Position numbers and translations under genes: made by a program. From a virus, in the IMG/VR virus record IMGVR_UViG_3300017746_000034, positions 1 to 41,717 of that record: DNA of 41,717 nt; one strand, written 5' to 3'. Under the pieces are notes generated by a model. That model did no database searches. It saw only the letters and a list, made by a program, of their open reading frames with translations, and was not told the DNA's origin. Shown here piece after piece: positions 16,381-31,300 of the stretch (position 1 is its first letter; the number at the start of each line of letters is the position of its first letter).

Positions 16381-19300
16381 TGAGCAATAAACCTTACGAT
16401 TTATTACCTATACAGTTTCAATCAGAGACCAACCAAACGTTCTTTGAAAATACAGTAGACCAACTGTTCAAAAAAGCAAATACAGAGATAGTTGACGGAT
16501 TAATTGGTAGAAAGATTCCAGGCACAGACTCTCCACAGAGAGCAGACTTCATTGAACATAATGATACAGGTAGGAACTTTTATACACTAGAGCCTACATA
16601 TACAAGCACCGAACAAGTATCCGGAGTACCAGGTAACTTTGTATTTTACGAAGACTTGCTATTCTCATTAAAAAGTTACAACGCATTTGTAAACAATCAT
16701 AATAGACTGTTTAAATCAAAACAGTTTACTTACAGTCCCCCGATAGACATTGATAAGTTTGTGAACTATCAAAACTATTTCTGGATTCCAGAGAATTTAG
16801 ACATAGTTAGAATATATGGCTCTGCAGACAGCACTATTAACATAGACGCCATTCCAGGATCTAAAACTTTTGTTGCCCCAAATGGTACAGAATTACTTAA
16901 CGGTAGTTTTGTGCAATTTACTGGAACTCACGTAAGTGGTAGCACATATCTTAAGGACACAACTTATCAAGTCGAGGGTGTTGGTCAACATATAAGATTG
17001 TTAGTACCAGACACAAAAGACAAAATATCTGCATACGCAACATTTGACAGTATTGCCTTTGATGCAGATTGGGACGGCATAGGATCATTTAGTGGTGCAG
17101 GATTAACATACGATTCAGATAATATTAATCCTTCATTATACAGTTTTGATAATCAGCCATATGATGCTGTTAGTAACCAACGTGAAGCAGATTACTTACT
17201 ACAACAAAGAGGTGCAAAAAACCATAACCCTTGGAGTAGATTAAATTACTGGTATCACATACAAACAATTCAGCAGTCAAGAATTGTTTCAACACAGGTA
17301 CCTAATCCTTGGGATACTACAAGTTATGACTCAACAAGTTATGATTATGAATTTGTTGAAGGTAAAGCAGTAGGAAGTATTCCAGAGAATGCCATAAGAG
17401 CAACAAGACCAATTATAGAATTTAACAGAGACTTAGAACTATACAACTATGGTAATGATTTTAATACTTATGTCGATGTAGTAGTCAACGAACCAAGAAA
17501 TCAAATAGATGATAAATTACCAATGGGTAATCCTATTAACGGTACAACTACAGCAGTAGGAAAGAAAGCAATCTTTACAGCCAATGAGTCCGGTGCATTT
17601 ATTTACGATATAGTAGATACAGGATCAGGTAATGTGTCATTTACTGCAAACAGCAGTATCACAATAGCATTAAGCGATACATTCTTAGTACAAGAAGGTG
17701 CGGATATAGGTGCAGAATATTATTGGGACGGTACTTGGAAAAAAGCACAGTTCAAAGACAAAGTTAATTTAGCACCTAAGTTCAAACTGTACGATGATGC
17801 TGGAGTGCCGTTAGACGACACCACAACGTATCCTAGCAGTACATTTAAAGGTAACGAGTTATTCAGTTATAAAATTAATAACTTAAATGCAAACGATTCA
17901 ATTTTAAACTTCTCAGTAGATAGAAGAAGTGGACAATACTCCAGTGATATGCTTTTTGAAAATGATATCTCTAAAGACATTTTCAACTATGTACCCACAG
18001 GTTCTACAACCAAAAGTGTTATCCCAGGATACTACTATGCAAAAGATTTAACATATGATTTCAACGGTAATAAAAATGAAAGATACATTCACAGTTGGAT
18101 GCCAAATGATGTACCTAGTTTTTATCTAACTTTCGATATAAGTAGAAATTATAAACAAGGACAATGTGTAAGTTATAATAAACAATTCTTTACTGCAAAA
18201 GCAGATATCACAGCAGGTAATTTTGATATTACAGAATGGGATTTGGTACAAGAAAACTTCTCAGTACAGGTTGTTAGAGACGAATACTTTATTACTGAAG
18301 CAAACAAAACATCAAAACGTTTTGATATAAGTGCTACACCAATTGACGAACAGGTAGACGTGTTTGTTAATCAAAGAAAACTAGTAAAAGACACAGACTT
18401 TACTGTGGTATCTAACAAAGACGGAATATTGTTTACTAATACTCCTGCATTAAACAGTTTAGTTACAATCAAAACAACTACAAACAGCGATGTAGATTTA
18501 ACGCAACAAGGTAGATTTGAACTACCTAGTGCATTATCACATAACGTTGAAAACAAAAGTATAACAGAATTTACAACAAGTGATGTGTTAAGTCATTACT
18601 TAGGTTTAATTGAAGACCAAACTACATTCAAAGGAAATGCTTTAGGCATAAACAACTACAGCAACAGTGAAAGAATACATACTGGAAACAATGCAAAAAT
18701 TAGGCAAACATTTAGTGACTTGCCTACTGCTATGCTTTTGTCTAGAGGTAGTGTTTTAAACTTAATAGAAGCATTAAGATACAGTGAAGTAGAATACAAC
18801 AAATTTAAAAACAGATTAAAAGGCAAAGTTAAAAACTATGTCACTAACAACACCATTCAAGGTAAAACAGATTCACAAATATTTGAAGATGTATATGCAG
18901 AATTAATTGCAACTAGAACTAATGATACAGCATTCAACAGAACATATATGTTGCCTTGGGGTACAGAATACGAAGAAAAAGAATTTACAGCAAATATAGA
19001 TACTACAACATTCACAACAACTGTAAGTGCAAACTTAGAGCAAATGAATAATTTTGTTAGTGTTTATAAAAATGATGAGTTGCAAACAATAGATACTGAC
19101 TATACAGTTACAAGTAGTGTACCAGTAGTAGTTTCGATGACATCAGTTGCGGCAAATGACAAGATTAAGATTAGAGCATATCAAGATAGTTCACCAAGTA
19201 ATATACCATTTACACCTTCAGCATTAGGATTATTTGCAGTCAAAGAACCAGGCTTTATAACTGATACATCATACACTTCAAATCTTGATGTTATTTGCGG

Positions 19301-22300
19301 ACACGACGGTAGTTATACTTCTAGAGAAAATAATAAAGTAGATGATATTTTACTGCATTTTGAAAAATTAATATACAATAGTGTTTCAAAAAATATTAGA
19401 GAAAGAGATACCATAAGCAAATACTTAACTATAGATGATGTAAATCCTAGTTACTTTGCAGAAACAGATTTTAAAAAGAACGAAATTGATAGTGTTATGT
19501 TTACAGGCTTCTCAAGATGGGCAAGTCAAAACAATGTAGACTTTGTAACAAACACCACAGTTGATAGTGCAGATCCATTTACTTGGAACTACGGAGAACT
19601 AGGACATTGGAGAAATATATTTGAGTACTACTATGGTACACAAACTCCTAACACTACTCCTTGGGAAATGTTTGGATTTGACAGTATGCCAACTTGGTGG
19701 GTATCACATTATGGTAGTACAACTGTAACCAGTAGTAGTACAAGTTTTTGGACAAACGTATCAACAGGGTTTATTCCAGAAGGCGAAAGAAAAGGATATC
19801 ATCCAAGATACAAAAGAGAAAACATTTTGTCTTTACTGCCAGTGGACTCCAGTGGCAATTTAGTTGCACCAAATGTAAGCATTGCAACTAGTGTTACATC
19901 TAGTTCAGATGTAATTAATGACCCTTGGTCATTCGGAGACGGTGGACCAGCAGAGCAGGCTTGGAAGAAAAGTTCAGCATATCCATATGCAGTTGTAACA
20001 GCATTGTTCTTAACAAGACCAGGTGAGTTTGTAAAATACTATTTAGATCCAGAACAAATATTAGAACCTACTGTATTACCACAGCAACTTGTAGATAAAA
20101 CTACTAAGAAGAGAATTGCACATAACAAACTTACTTTCCACGGTGGTTTAGAAGCAGATAATACAACAAGAATTTTAAAAATAGGTTTCAGTCCTATATT
20201 AGACAGTTGGGTTTCTTCACAAGGATTAGACACTCACGTTCAAGTTCAACAAACTGTACAAAACACAGATGTTAAACTAGGGCATAAACACAGTGGTTTT
20301 GTTAACCTTAATGACATTAAACTTTACAGTGATAAATTAAGTATTGACGGATTTAGTACTGGTGAAAAAGTACCGTCAGAAGATGTTTACACAGGATTAC
20401 ATACTAGTGGTGTAATTGCAAGAAACTTTTATAGTGGTGTAAAGATTACTAAGACAGCAATAGGCTATCAGGTAAATGGATATGACAAAAGTAATAATGT
20501 GTTTAACATATTAGAGAGTGACGTAAATGGCGGCTCAGCAGGAATCAAAGTAGGCGGTACTGCTATTATACCTGCAATATTCAGCATAGGCGGAACATAC
20601 AATCAAAACGATATCATAAGTTATAACGGTAATTATTATAAAGCAAAAACTAATTTAGATTCTGGAGACTTTGACTTTGCTAATTGGACCCAAGTTACAG
20701 ACTTGCCAAAAGAAAATACGCAAAGTGGAATATATTATAACAATACTACAGGAATTGTCAAGCAGATAACATACGGACATACTTTCCCTGATATTAATTC
20801 AACATTTGATTTCTTAATAAGTTTAGGAAGATATCAAGAAAAATTAGGTTTCGACTTTGGCGATTACAATGAAACTATCGGAGATGTAGGTAACTGGATT
20901 TATACAGCAAAACAATTTTTATTCTGGGTAGACAGTAATCCAGCAGTTGGTACTATAACAGCATTTAGTCCAATGGCAGAAAAATTAATGTTTGAATCTG
21001 CAATAGGCACAGTTAATCAAATAAACAAATTTACAAAAGGCATACCATCATTTATAGACGCAGATGGTTCAGTACTTAATCCTAAAGAATGTGGAATAAG
21101 CAGAAGTGGAAGACAGATTACAATAACACCACCACAAGGAAAAAGTATTTACGGTGTTTTACTATTAACAAGTGTAACAGAACACGCAACTGTTATTAAC
21201 AATAAGAGTGTGTTTAACGACACAATCAATAATGATATTTACAATATTAGGCAAGAACGTTTAAGATTAAAAACACAAATTTCTAGAGAGTGGGACGGAT
21301 CACTTAATGCTCCAGGTTATATTATTACACCAACTCAAATAATGCCTAACTTTGAAAACTTAGTAGAAGCAACTAGAAATTATCATCAAATGTTTAGTAC
21401 TCCTACATTGCCAATCAAACGAACATTAGCAAGGTCATTGTTTGGATATAATGACACACAATATTTAGATAATTTAGGTATTGAAGAAGATGAACAAGTA
21501 GAATTAATGAAAGGTGCTATTAGAGCCAAAGGTACAGTAGCAGGTTTAAATAGAATACTGAGAAGTGATAGTATTAACACAAATAAAGATTTCACAGTAT
21601 ACGAAGAATGGGCAGTTAAGCAAGGTAACTTCGGAGACATCAGTTCTAACAAAAGTTTTGATTTAATTCTTAACAAAAAAGACTTTGTAAGAGACCAACA
21701 ACTATTAGAACTTAAATTTCCTGAAAGTGTAACAGGTATTGTTTCAGCAATTAATATTGTAGAAAAGAGTACACAATACTTTGCACCACCAATTATTGAA
21801 GTAGATAAACCACCAAGAGAAGTATCAGGTTTAAGTGGTGCTGGAAATGGTAGAGCATTAGCAAGTGCAACATTGTTAGCAGATGGTACATTGGGTACTA
21901 TTAATGTAGACTACAAAGGTTTCAATTACGACAATGCACCTAATGTAACAGTTATAACAGGAAACTTGTATGTTTCTAAAATTGATGAAGTACTTACAAA
22001 CGGCTTAGTAATGAGTAGCAGTTTAGTTCCGCAACCATTCAGCAATGTAGGGTTAAGCAATCTAGTTGTTACTGACCACACAAACGGTGGAACAATTACA
22101 ACAAACGTCGGCGCAACAACAAGTTTAAGCAACTTGGTAGTAGCATTTAATATTCAAGCAGATGCAATTAGTAATGCCAATGTAGTGGCGGCAACAGAAT
22201 TTACAAACTCAGTTGGCCCTATGTTCCTAAAACTTGCAGGTAGCGACTTCACAGTAGCAGATGACGATTCAGGAACAACATTAAGTTACTTGAATATTGC

Positions 22301-25300
22301 GGCAGGAAGATATCAACCAAAACAGAAATTTAAAATTGAAGTTGCAAACAATACAACAATAGATAATATTGTTACTTCAATTGACAACACCATAGTTAAC
22401 CAGTCTTATTATTCTTATATGGATAGTTCAAGACACACAGTACCTTCTAACATTACATTATACACTAATTATGTTAGTAATGATGCATTCACAATTAAAC
22501 GCACATTTAATAATATTGCACAAAACTTATCAACAACTGGCGGAAACTATGATTATATCAGTGCTTATATAGATGGCACACAGATTACAAATGATGCAGA
22601 CTACACTAGACTTACTGTTAGTAATGCTAGTGGATTAGCACAATTAGAATTTTCAAATATTAGTACATTAGTAAACTATACAACATCTTCTGAGGTGTTA
22701 ATTGTAGAAGAAGCAAGTATTACATTTGATACGTCTTTAACAACAGATGTTCCTGGTAGTAATGTAGAAGTAAAAGTCGAATCTGACGACAGGTTAGTGG
22801 CAGTACCAGGCACGACCAGAACCTATGCCATTAGCGAAGACGACCCAAATGACAATGTAGTTACAATAGATATTGATGACAAGTCTAGATTTGTAAAACG
22901 TCCAACAACTGAAGATTTAAATATTAAATTATATCCTTCGAGTAAATTTGAAAAGACAAGTACACTGATTAAGAACAGTGGATTTGTACACAAAGATAAT
23001 GTAGACATACAGGTGTTTGATATTAATCACTTCGATAGAGAAGTAAGTGCTAATACAAAAATTATGTTAAACGGCAACGATGTTGTACATATGGCTAAAG
23101 GCGAACACGACAACTTCGATGTTTATCAGTTGAGAAGTTTGAAGGACGAAACAGGATTTAACAACTTTTATATAAATCAGATAACTGACGGAACAAGTAA
23201 ATTGTTCAGTCCTATCAGTTTACAGGAGTTTAATGATAGTAATATTATAAACGATCCTGAAAATAAAACTTATTTTGATAATACATTGTATATTAAAAAC
23301 AGTCAATTGCCTAACGCAGTTGTAAAATATACAAACGAACAATTGGTATTAGATAATAAATCTATTTACAGAGGAGTTTATAATCCACCGCCAACAACAC
23401 AAGGATTAGTAACTAGAATTAAACCAAATAGAACTGCAAACATTGTAGGTGTATATCCAGATGTAACAAGTGAATTTAAACTTGTTAGTTTGAGACTAAA
23501 CAATGTTAACGGAGATGCAACTATTGCCAGTAACGTAGCCATTGCGGCAAACGTAGACGGACAAAATAATGTTGCAATTGGTATAAGCAAAATTGACGGT
23601 GTTCAAGATAACAGTAAGATTAGATTCTACGGAGATGACTTAGCATCAACAGGCATATCAAATGGTGCTACAAAAGTGTACACAGTTCAAAGTGTAGTTT
23701 ACGACAAAGACAGTTTTACAATTAACGAACCTAATGCAAGTGTACAAGTAGGACAAATAACAAGTTTAGGAAATATTGATATTAGAAGTACTGAAACTAT
23801 AAATGCAACACCTGGTTTAGTAGCAGGAACTTACCCAGTAGGCATTACAGAAATTTCATCTGATGGTGCAGGTACAGGATTAAGTGCAAGTGTTGTAGTA
23901 GGCGGATCAAGTAGTGTTACATCTATCACAGTTACAACAGCAGGTCAGAATTACTTGTTTGATGAAGAAATTAAAATACCAGAAACTTCATTAGGTGGTA
24001 GTGATGCTAATATATTTGTTTTTGCAAATGTAACAGGCACAAAAGATAATTCAACAGTTATAAGAGATAATTCAAATGTATATGCAGTTGTAAGTAATCC
24101 TATTCAGGGCGGTAGTAATGCCCAACCAACAGGATTTAGTTTTAGTAATAAAAGAGTTAAATTCTTAGTAGATGAAATAGGCGACTTTGAAAATAGTGCA
24201 GATGTAAATGTCACACAAGGTAAAAATGATACTTCAATGAGTATGTTAGATGCATACGGTGACTACACAATAGCAGACGTAAATACAAGTGCTAAAACAT
24301 TTAGTGTAACATCAGATGTTATTAGATTCAAAGACGTTAGTGTATCCAGACCAATAACTAACAGCAAGTTAGTTAGTATTACTGCAAACGGCGATGGCAC
24401 AGGTAATGCAGAAATGACACTGAATACTGTGATGCCAACAAATACATTTATTAAGTTAGACAGTGGTAAATCAAACGCAACCTACCCAGTTTGGAAAGAT
24501 GATAGAAACAATAAAAAATTATATTTCTATGATAACACTTTTGTAACCACAGTAAATGGAAATACAGCATTTTATAAAGGTGAAGTAACCACACAATATG
24601 CTACAGTAAATTCATATGATGCAGGTAACAACAAGTTTATTTTAGCAAATGTTAGTACTACTGCTTTAGGTACAAATTACGCAAACGTAGAGTTTGTACA
24701 CGCAGACATAGTAAACGGAAAAGGCGAATGTGGAGACATAGTTGGTTTAACAGGGAAAAGAAAATCATTAACTATTGAAAGTGCTTCAACAATGAGTTTG
24801 CCAGATTCAAATGCTGTAGACATTACACCATCATTTAGTGTTAATGCAGTAAACGATACAACAGTATCTGCAAACAGCAATGTAACAGTTTTATATTTCC
24901 CACAAAACGATGCACAAAACACAGTGGATCAATTAATAGATGACTTTGCAACTACTCAGCAACAATCTGCAGAAATAGAATCAGTTCCATATAACCAAGC
25001 ATATATGACAACTGCTAATACAGAAAACCCTAGTGTAGAATTATTACTAGACGGTAAGGCAGGAAAACTAACATCTATTGATGATATTGTGTTAGGTTTT
25101 GACATCAAGTATTTAGATGAAGAAACAGACAAAGCATTTAAAGAAGAATTAAAAGAAGCAACAGGCGAGCAAACTAGAAGAATTATAGAAAACTACTATG
25201 TGAACAAAGCCAAAAGTATTGACCAACCTTCCTTAGAAAACTTAACAATTAGTTTACAAAGTGTAGGTGGCAACGAAGTAGGCTATCACTTAATCAAAGA

Positions 25301-28300
25301 TGGTTCGCCTTTGAAAGTAAATGACGAAAGCAACAAACAAGTAATTGCTGGAGTACAAAAAACTCCAACAGATGGACTCAAATATGACCCTAGTGGTGTA
25401 GGCGGGTATAAACAAGATGCTACAGCAAAAATCAATCAAGAAATTAAACTAGCATTTAGTGATGACTACAAAGAACCTAAAACTTCTAACGGCGACTTGA
25501 TAGAATATGTAGATACTATTCCTAGAATTAATCCTACAGTTTCTACCACAATAGTTGATAGATTTAAATTAAAAGGTATGGCAACTACTACACAAACTGG
25601 TACAGTAAACAGATTGGGTGTTGCTAATAAAATTAAATTAACTGAACTTGTTAGAAGAGTTAAAAACGGTAATAGAGGATTTGATGGACAATTTGTTATT
25701 AAATTTGAATTTAAAAATGGCGACAGTTTTACATATGATCCATTAAGTAATGAGTTCTCAGGATACAGAAATGCTATTGTAAGAGTTAATCACGTTAAAG
25801 TAAACTACTCAGTAACAAGTAATGATCCAGGGTTAGTAAATGATGTAAGAGTTTCATTATACGATCCTGCAGGACAGATTGTAATACCTAATACAAGAGT
25901 TAAAGAAGCATTTGCTAGTGGACTAATAATTGAAGATTCAATCCCTGCAGATGACGTCACAGGTAATCTTAAAGCAGTTGTGTGGAGTAAAGACTCTGAA
26001 ACAGGAGACTTTATATTTGCAAGTTCATTTACTGAAAGAGCATTTAGACCTAGTGAATCTGATAAAGGTGTAACAGTAGGTAAAATAGTTTCTAGTGATG
26101 CTACAGCAGTTGATATTTATAATAACTTCCATACAGCAGTTGTACTGAATAACAACAGAGCACACAATGTAGAATCTATGGCATTGAGGATTAAGAATCC
26201 TGCATCATATGATCCATTTAAAATGTTTGGTGCAGATTTAACACCAAGCAGTTTAAAATACCTAGTAGTCAGAAACAGCAAATATACTTTAGAAAATGCA
26301 GTAATGCCAACATTTAAACTTAAAACACAAAGCATCACAGATGATGTGTTTATGTTTGGAGATACTAAAGGCTTAAACAATGGCGATAAAGTAAACTTTG
26401 ATGATTTAATATTCAGTGGTGCAAGTCCATTTGATGTATCAGGCGGATTTACAATAGCAGATTTAGAAAGCGATAAGTTTTCAATTAGCGGTATAACAGG
26501 AACTGCATTTGCAGACTATTACGCAACAAGTTTAACATCTTTGAATATGCTTGTCAAGAACAGCAACAGCAAAGCATTTTTAATTAACCATAACAATCAC
26601 AACTTGCAAAACGGCGATATTGTTGTAATCAACGACACATCAGGTACAAGTGCATTTAGTAATGTTAAGTTTAGAATTAATAATGTAACAAGTAAAGACA
26701 CTTACTTTGTTGGTTTAAATGGAACTACAGCACCTACAAGTAATATTGCAGGACTCAAAGCATTTACTACAACACCGCAAATGATGTTCGGCACAATTAA
26801 AGCAAATTCAGAATCATTAGTTGTATACAGCAACAATCATAAAATGCTAAGTGGTATGCAATTTACAGCCTATGCAGATAGTCCAGATCCAGCATCGCTG
26901 AATGGACAAACATTAACTGTTAATGAAGCATACTCGCAAGATGCTTTCTCAGTTGTTGTTTCAAATATTGATTTAATCACAAATAATTCTGCAAACTTAA
27001 CTTATGTTTCAGATGGTACAAAATTAGTATGTAGTTATTTAGGTAGAAATTTACCAGTACACGACCAAGAATTTATGGTATACGATCCGTTAAACGAAAT
27101 AGGATTAGACGGAGAAATATTAACAGCAAATGTTTATTATTCAGATACAGAAGATGATAGTGCTGTGGAAGGTGATGTATCATTTGACTTGACAACACCA
27201 ATTGCAAGAACAATTACTGCTAACACATTAATACTTAAACATTATGAAGATAGTGTGTTGCACGTTCCAAGTCACGGTATGTTCCAACATACTGTTAGTA
27301 CTCCAGTTTTATCAACTGGCACACCAGATGCAAACAACAATGTTTCTGTAACAGTAAATGACTTAACCTATTTTGAAATTGGTAATACTGTGTTGTTCGA
27401 TGATGCAAATGTTGACCATCCTTTAAGTTCTAACAGTTATGATATTATTGATGTAAACGAATCAAACAACACATTTATAATTGTTGATTCTACTGGAACT
27501 GCTACTGCTACTGCAAACATATTTAGAGTAGAAACAGATGCATATATTACTAACTCAGAAAGAGTTATACAAATAGGCGATACAAGTTTATATGACGGAT
27601 TTGCAAATCCAAAAATTGTAACCAAAGATACAATGAGTATCAAAGGAAGATTTAAAGGAACAGCAACAGGTTACATCACTAATGATGCAATGACAGTATT
27701 TGTAAACGGTGATGTAAATGAATTAAACGGTGATGCATTAGTTATATCAGATTGCCCACAAAATTATTACAACAGAGTATATCCTGTATTAAGCAGTTAC
27801 ACAGAAGATAATAGTGCAAATATATTTGTTGTAAGAGGATTTGCTCAAAACAATTTAACATTAGAATTAGCAAACACTCAAACTAGATATACTAACACCA
27901 ACAAAAATAGAATTACAGTAAACGGCTCATCAATTAACTTGGTTAATACAGATTCAATGACAAACTTTGTGAAGAGTTTTAACCAATCAGTTATAGACAG
28001 AGAAGGTGCTATTGTTGACAGTGAAGATGGATTACAAGTTGCATTCTTATATGGTAGAAGAAATCAAGAATTTGAAAACAACGGCAGTAAGTATGTTAAT
28101 GCTCCAGTTGACACATCAGGATTAAAAGTACAAGTAGATGTAAATGCTAATCCTAATATGAATCCTGGAGGAGACGATGTACTGAGTGCAAATAGATACT
28201 TACCACTAAACAGTCAAATTATAAATGCAAAAGGCCCAGCAAGTAAAATTGGTATGCCAATGCTGGACTTAGATAGATTAGAAGGTGCATTTAAATCACA

Positions 28301-31300
28301 ACGTAAGGCGTACAAGAACAAAAAACGTATACCTACAGAAAGAATTTCCAGCAATGCTTTAGATAACAATGCTAAAAACAGTATGGTGCTTAAAGAACAC
28401 GACAAGTGGGTTAACGGCTATGTACAAAATTCAGATGTAACAGAAAACCCAGATGCAAGACAACCATTATCATTCAAGATTAAAACATACAACAAAGTAG
28501 CAAAACAAGATTACTTTATTGACGATACTGAAACAAGTAACGAGTATGCAAGTAGTCCGATTAAGTTTGGTGGTGATGCTGGAAACAATAAAGCAATGCA
28601 AGGGTTCGGAGAAAGAGGCTACAGACCTGCTGGTGGTCCTGGAAACTATGATTATCAAAGTCATACATATATGCAATACAATGGACACGGCGAGCCAGGT
28701 TACTTTGGACCAGGTGACCAACAATACATTGGCGCCGGCGGCGGCGGCGGAGGTGGTACCCACGTAGGAGGAAGAAATCACGGCGGCAATAATACAGGCA
28801 ACGGTAATAACGGAAATAATCAAGGCGCAGGTACAGTTGCAGGTAACGAAGTAGATGTAACAGTTAATCAGCAATATGTTGTAGAACTTGCAGGTAACTT
28901 ATGTACACAGTCCGGAGAGATATTAGAATTCAGCGATGGTACCCAAGTAACATTAGGCGAAGGGTGTGATGTAGAACAGTTAGCCGCATTATTGGCTTCA
29001 CAAAATCCTAATTACACTTATATTACAACAAATACAACACCTCAGGAACCTTGTGTTGAAACACCAGCACAGGCAATGGGACACGCAAAAGTAGATGCAA
29101 GATTTAAAGATGCTCTAAAACGTTACGGTGGAGACAATCAAAGAGGTGCAAGTAGACCATCATATAGAGCAGACGTCAAAGACTTTGGAGTTATTACAAG
29201 CAAAGCGGCGAGTAGACATAGTTGGAATGAGTGGGACGTCAGAAACTTTGTTGAAACAGTTAATAATATTGCAAATGCAGAAGGCATTGATGTAAATAGA
29301 TTCCCAACAAGTTATGGAAAAGACAAGTACTTCTCAACAGGAAAAGGCGGTGTATGGATAGAGTGGGAAGGAACTCACAGAAGTGAGATACAGATTTTAG
29401 GCTCCAGCGGGTTATGGAAAAGAAAAGGTACAATGGGATATAAAGGAATTAGTAAATCCAGAGGATACATTTTCTTTAGAAATCCAAGAAGTATGTTAAA
29501 TGACCAAGACTTTGCTGGTGCAGTAATGGGTTGGAAAATTCACCAAAAGTCATACAATGTAGGTTATAACAAATATACATTATACATTGGTGGTGCAGGA
29601 CAGCCTGTGGTGAGTATTCCATTATTTAAATCCAACTACTTCCAATCAGGAGGTGGCGATGGTAGTTCATATATGCGTAGATTTGTACGTGAAAGATTTG
29701 ATGCAGGTACTGGAACTTATACAGTAAGTGTTACAGGATCACAAGCACCAGGGTTTAGACAAAATAGTGTTGTACACGAATATCCAAGAGCAACAAAAAC
29801 AAACAACTGTCCTCCACCACAAGAACCAGGTGCAGGAGGCAACAACGGATTACAACAAGTTGGTGCAAGAAATTTAAACAACAGTATAAGAATCAAGAGT
29901 GACTTGCCATTTAGTTTAGCAAAAGGTTGTAGTTTTGGTAGCATAAGTGAATGTGCTGAATTTTATCCAGTACAAGAAAGAAACTTAACAACTAACTTTG
30001 ATCCACAACAAGCAAAAACAGAATTCCAGAAACTGCAAACACAAGGCTTCTATGATAAGACTTTAGAAATAAGTGCAGACAGTGAAGATCCTAGACCAGA
30101 AGCAGGATTTGGTGGATTTGCTTTCCCAACTAAGTTAGGTTTACCTAGTGTATATCCAGACTTTGTTGCAGGCGGTAGATTAATTTCACCTAGAGAAATT
30201 ACAAACACTAAACATAAATTTGTTAATGGTAGATTTGTAGGTAGCACTAATAAAAGAGACAGCAGATTTGTAATGCTGGAACCACCAGAAGTACCAACAG
30301 GAAACTTATCAGACGGTAGTGGATTTGGTTACAGAATTGGAGACCAAGTTGTTGCAACAGGTGGTAGACCTAAGAGTGTACAAGACGATGACTTTATGTT
30401 AAAGAGTGTTGACATAGCACAATCTATACCTTTAAGAAATATTGCATTATCACAAGAACTTGTAGACTTACCAATTGAAGAATTAAAACGTAGATTATCT
30501 TTTGAGATAGTAGACAGCAACAGTAACCCAATTCCAGGTGTTGCTATTAAGCCAACATTTAATGCTGTACACAATGCAGAAGATTTTGAAGAAGCACAAC
30601 ACGATAAAACAATGGTTAGTCCAAGTGGTGTTGCTGTTATGAATTACAGAGATTACATTTATGCTGGAGGAGATACTTCAGCAGATTGGGACTCACCTGC
30701 TTATGCTGGAGTTAGAGAACAATACAGAAACTTAGGATTAAGTGATATTGCTTCTGTAAACTTTAGATTAGATGTAGGTGAAGGCAATGCAACCACAATG
30801 ACCATTGATAATATTAGTGGACAAAGTAAAAATTATGAAGTGTTTATAGGTAATTCAGATTTGCAATCAACATATTGTATAATTGGTAAAGTAGGTTACG
30901 GACATTTATTTGATGATGGATCAGAAGCAAGTCAAAGTGCTAGGTTTAAAAGTTTCGATGCTAGTTACTTAGATACATATGATGGAAATACTATTGCTGT
31001 GTGGGACACACAAGGTCAACCAGCATTAGAAACATTATTAGAAAATACCACAGTAGGTGCAGAAGGTATTTGGAAAATGGTCGGAGACTACAGCAACAAT
31101 CCAGACTTAGATAAAAAAGAACATTTATTAACAGTTGCGATGCTAAACTGGAACTCACGTTACGTTCAGTTCTTAGGATTCAAAGACCATAGAGCATACT
31201 TTAAAATGCTTACTGTTGGTACAGTTATTCCTACAAGCGAAGCAAGAAACGGATGGTATGAGTATGATGTTAAAAACTTATATGATCCTAAAAACAAATC

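Noticed and set aside
28470-28874. Opposite-strand frame of 134 codons under the Gly-rich region
   Set aside because: It is a shadow of Gly/Asn codons in the giant gene; no ribosome-binding site, and composition is explained by the sense strand.
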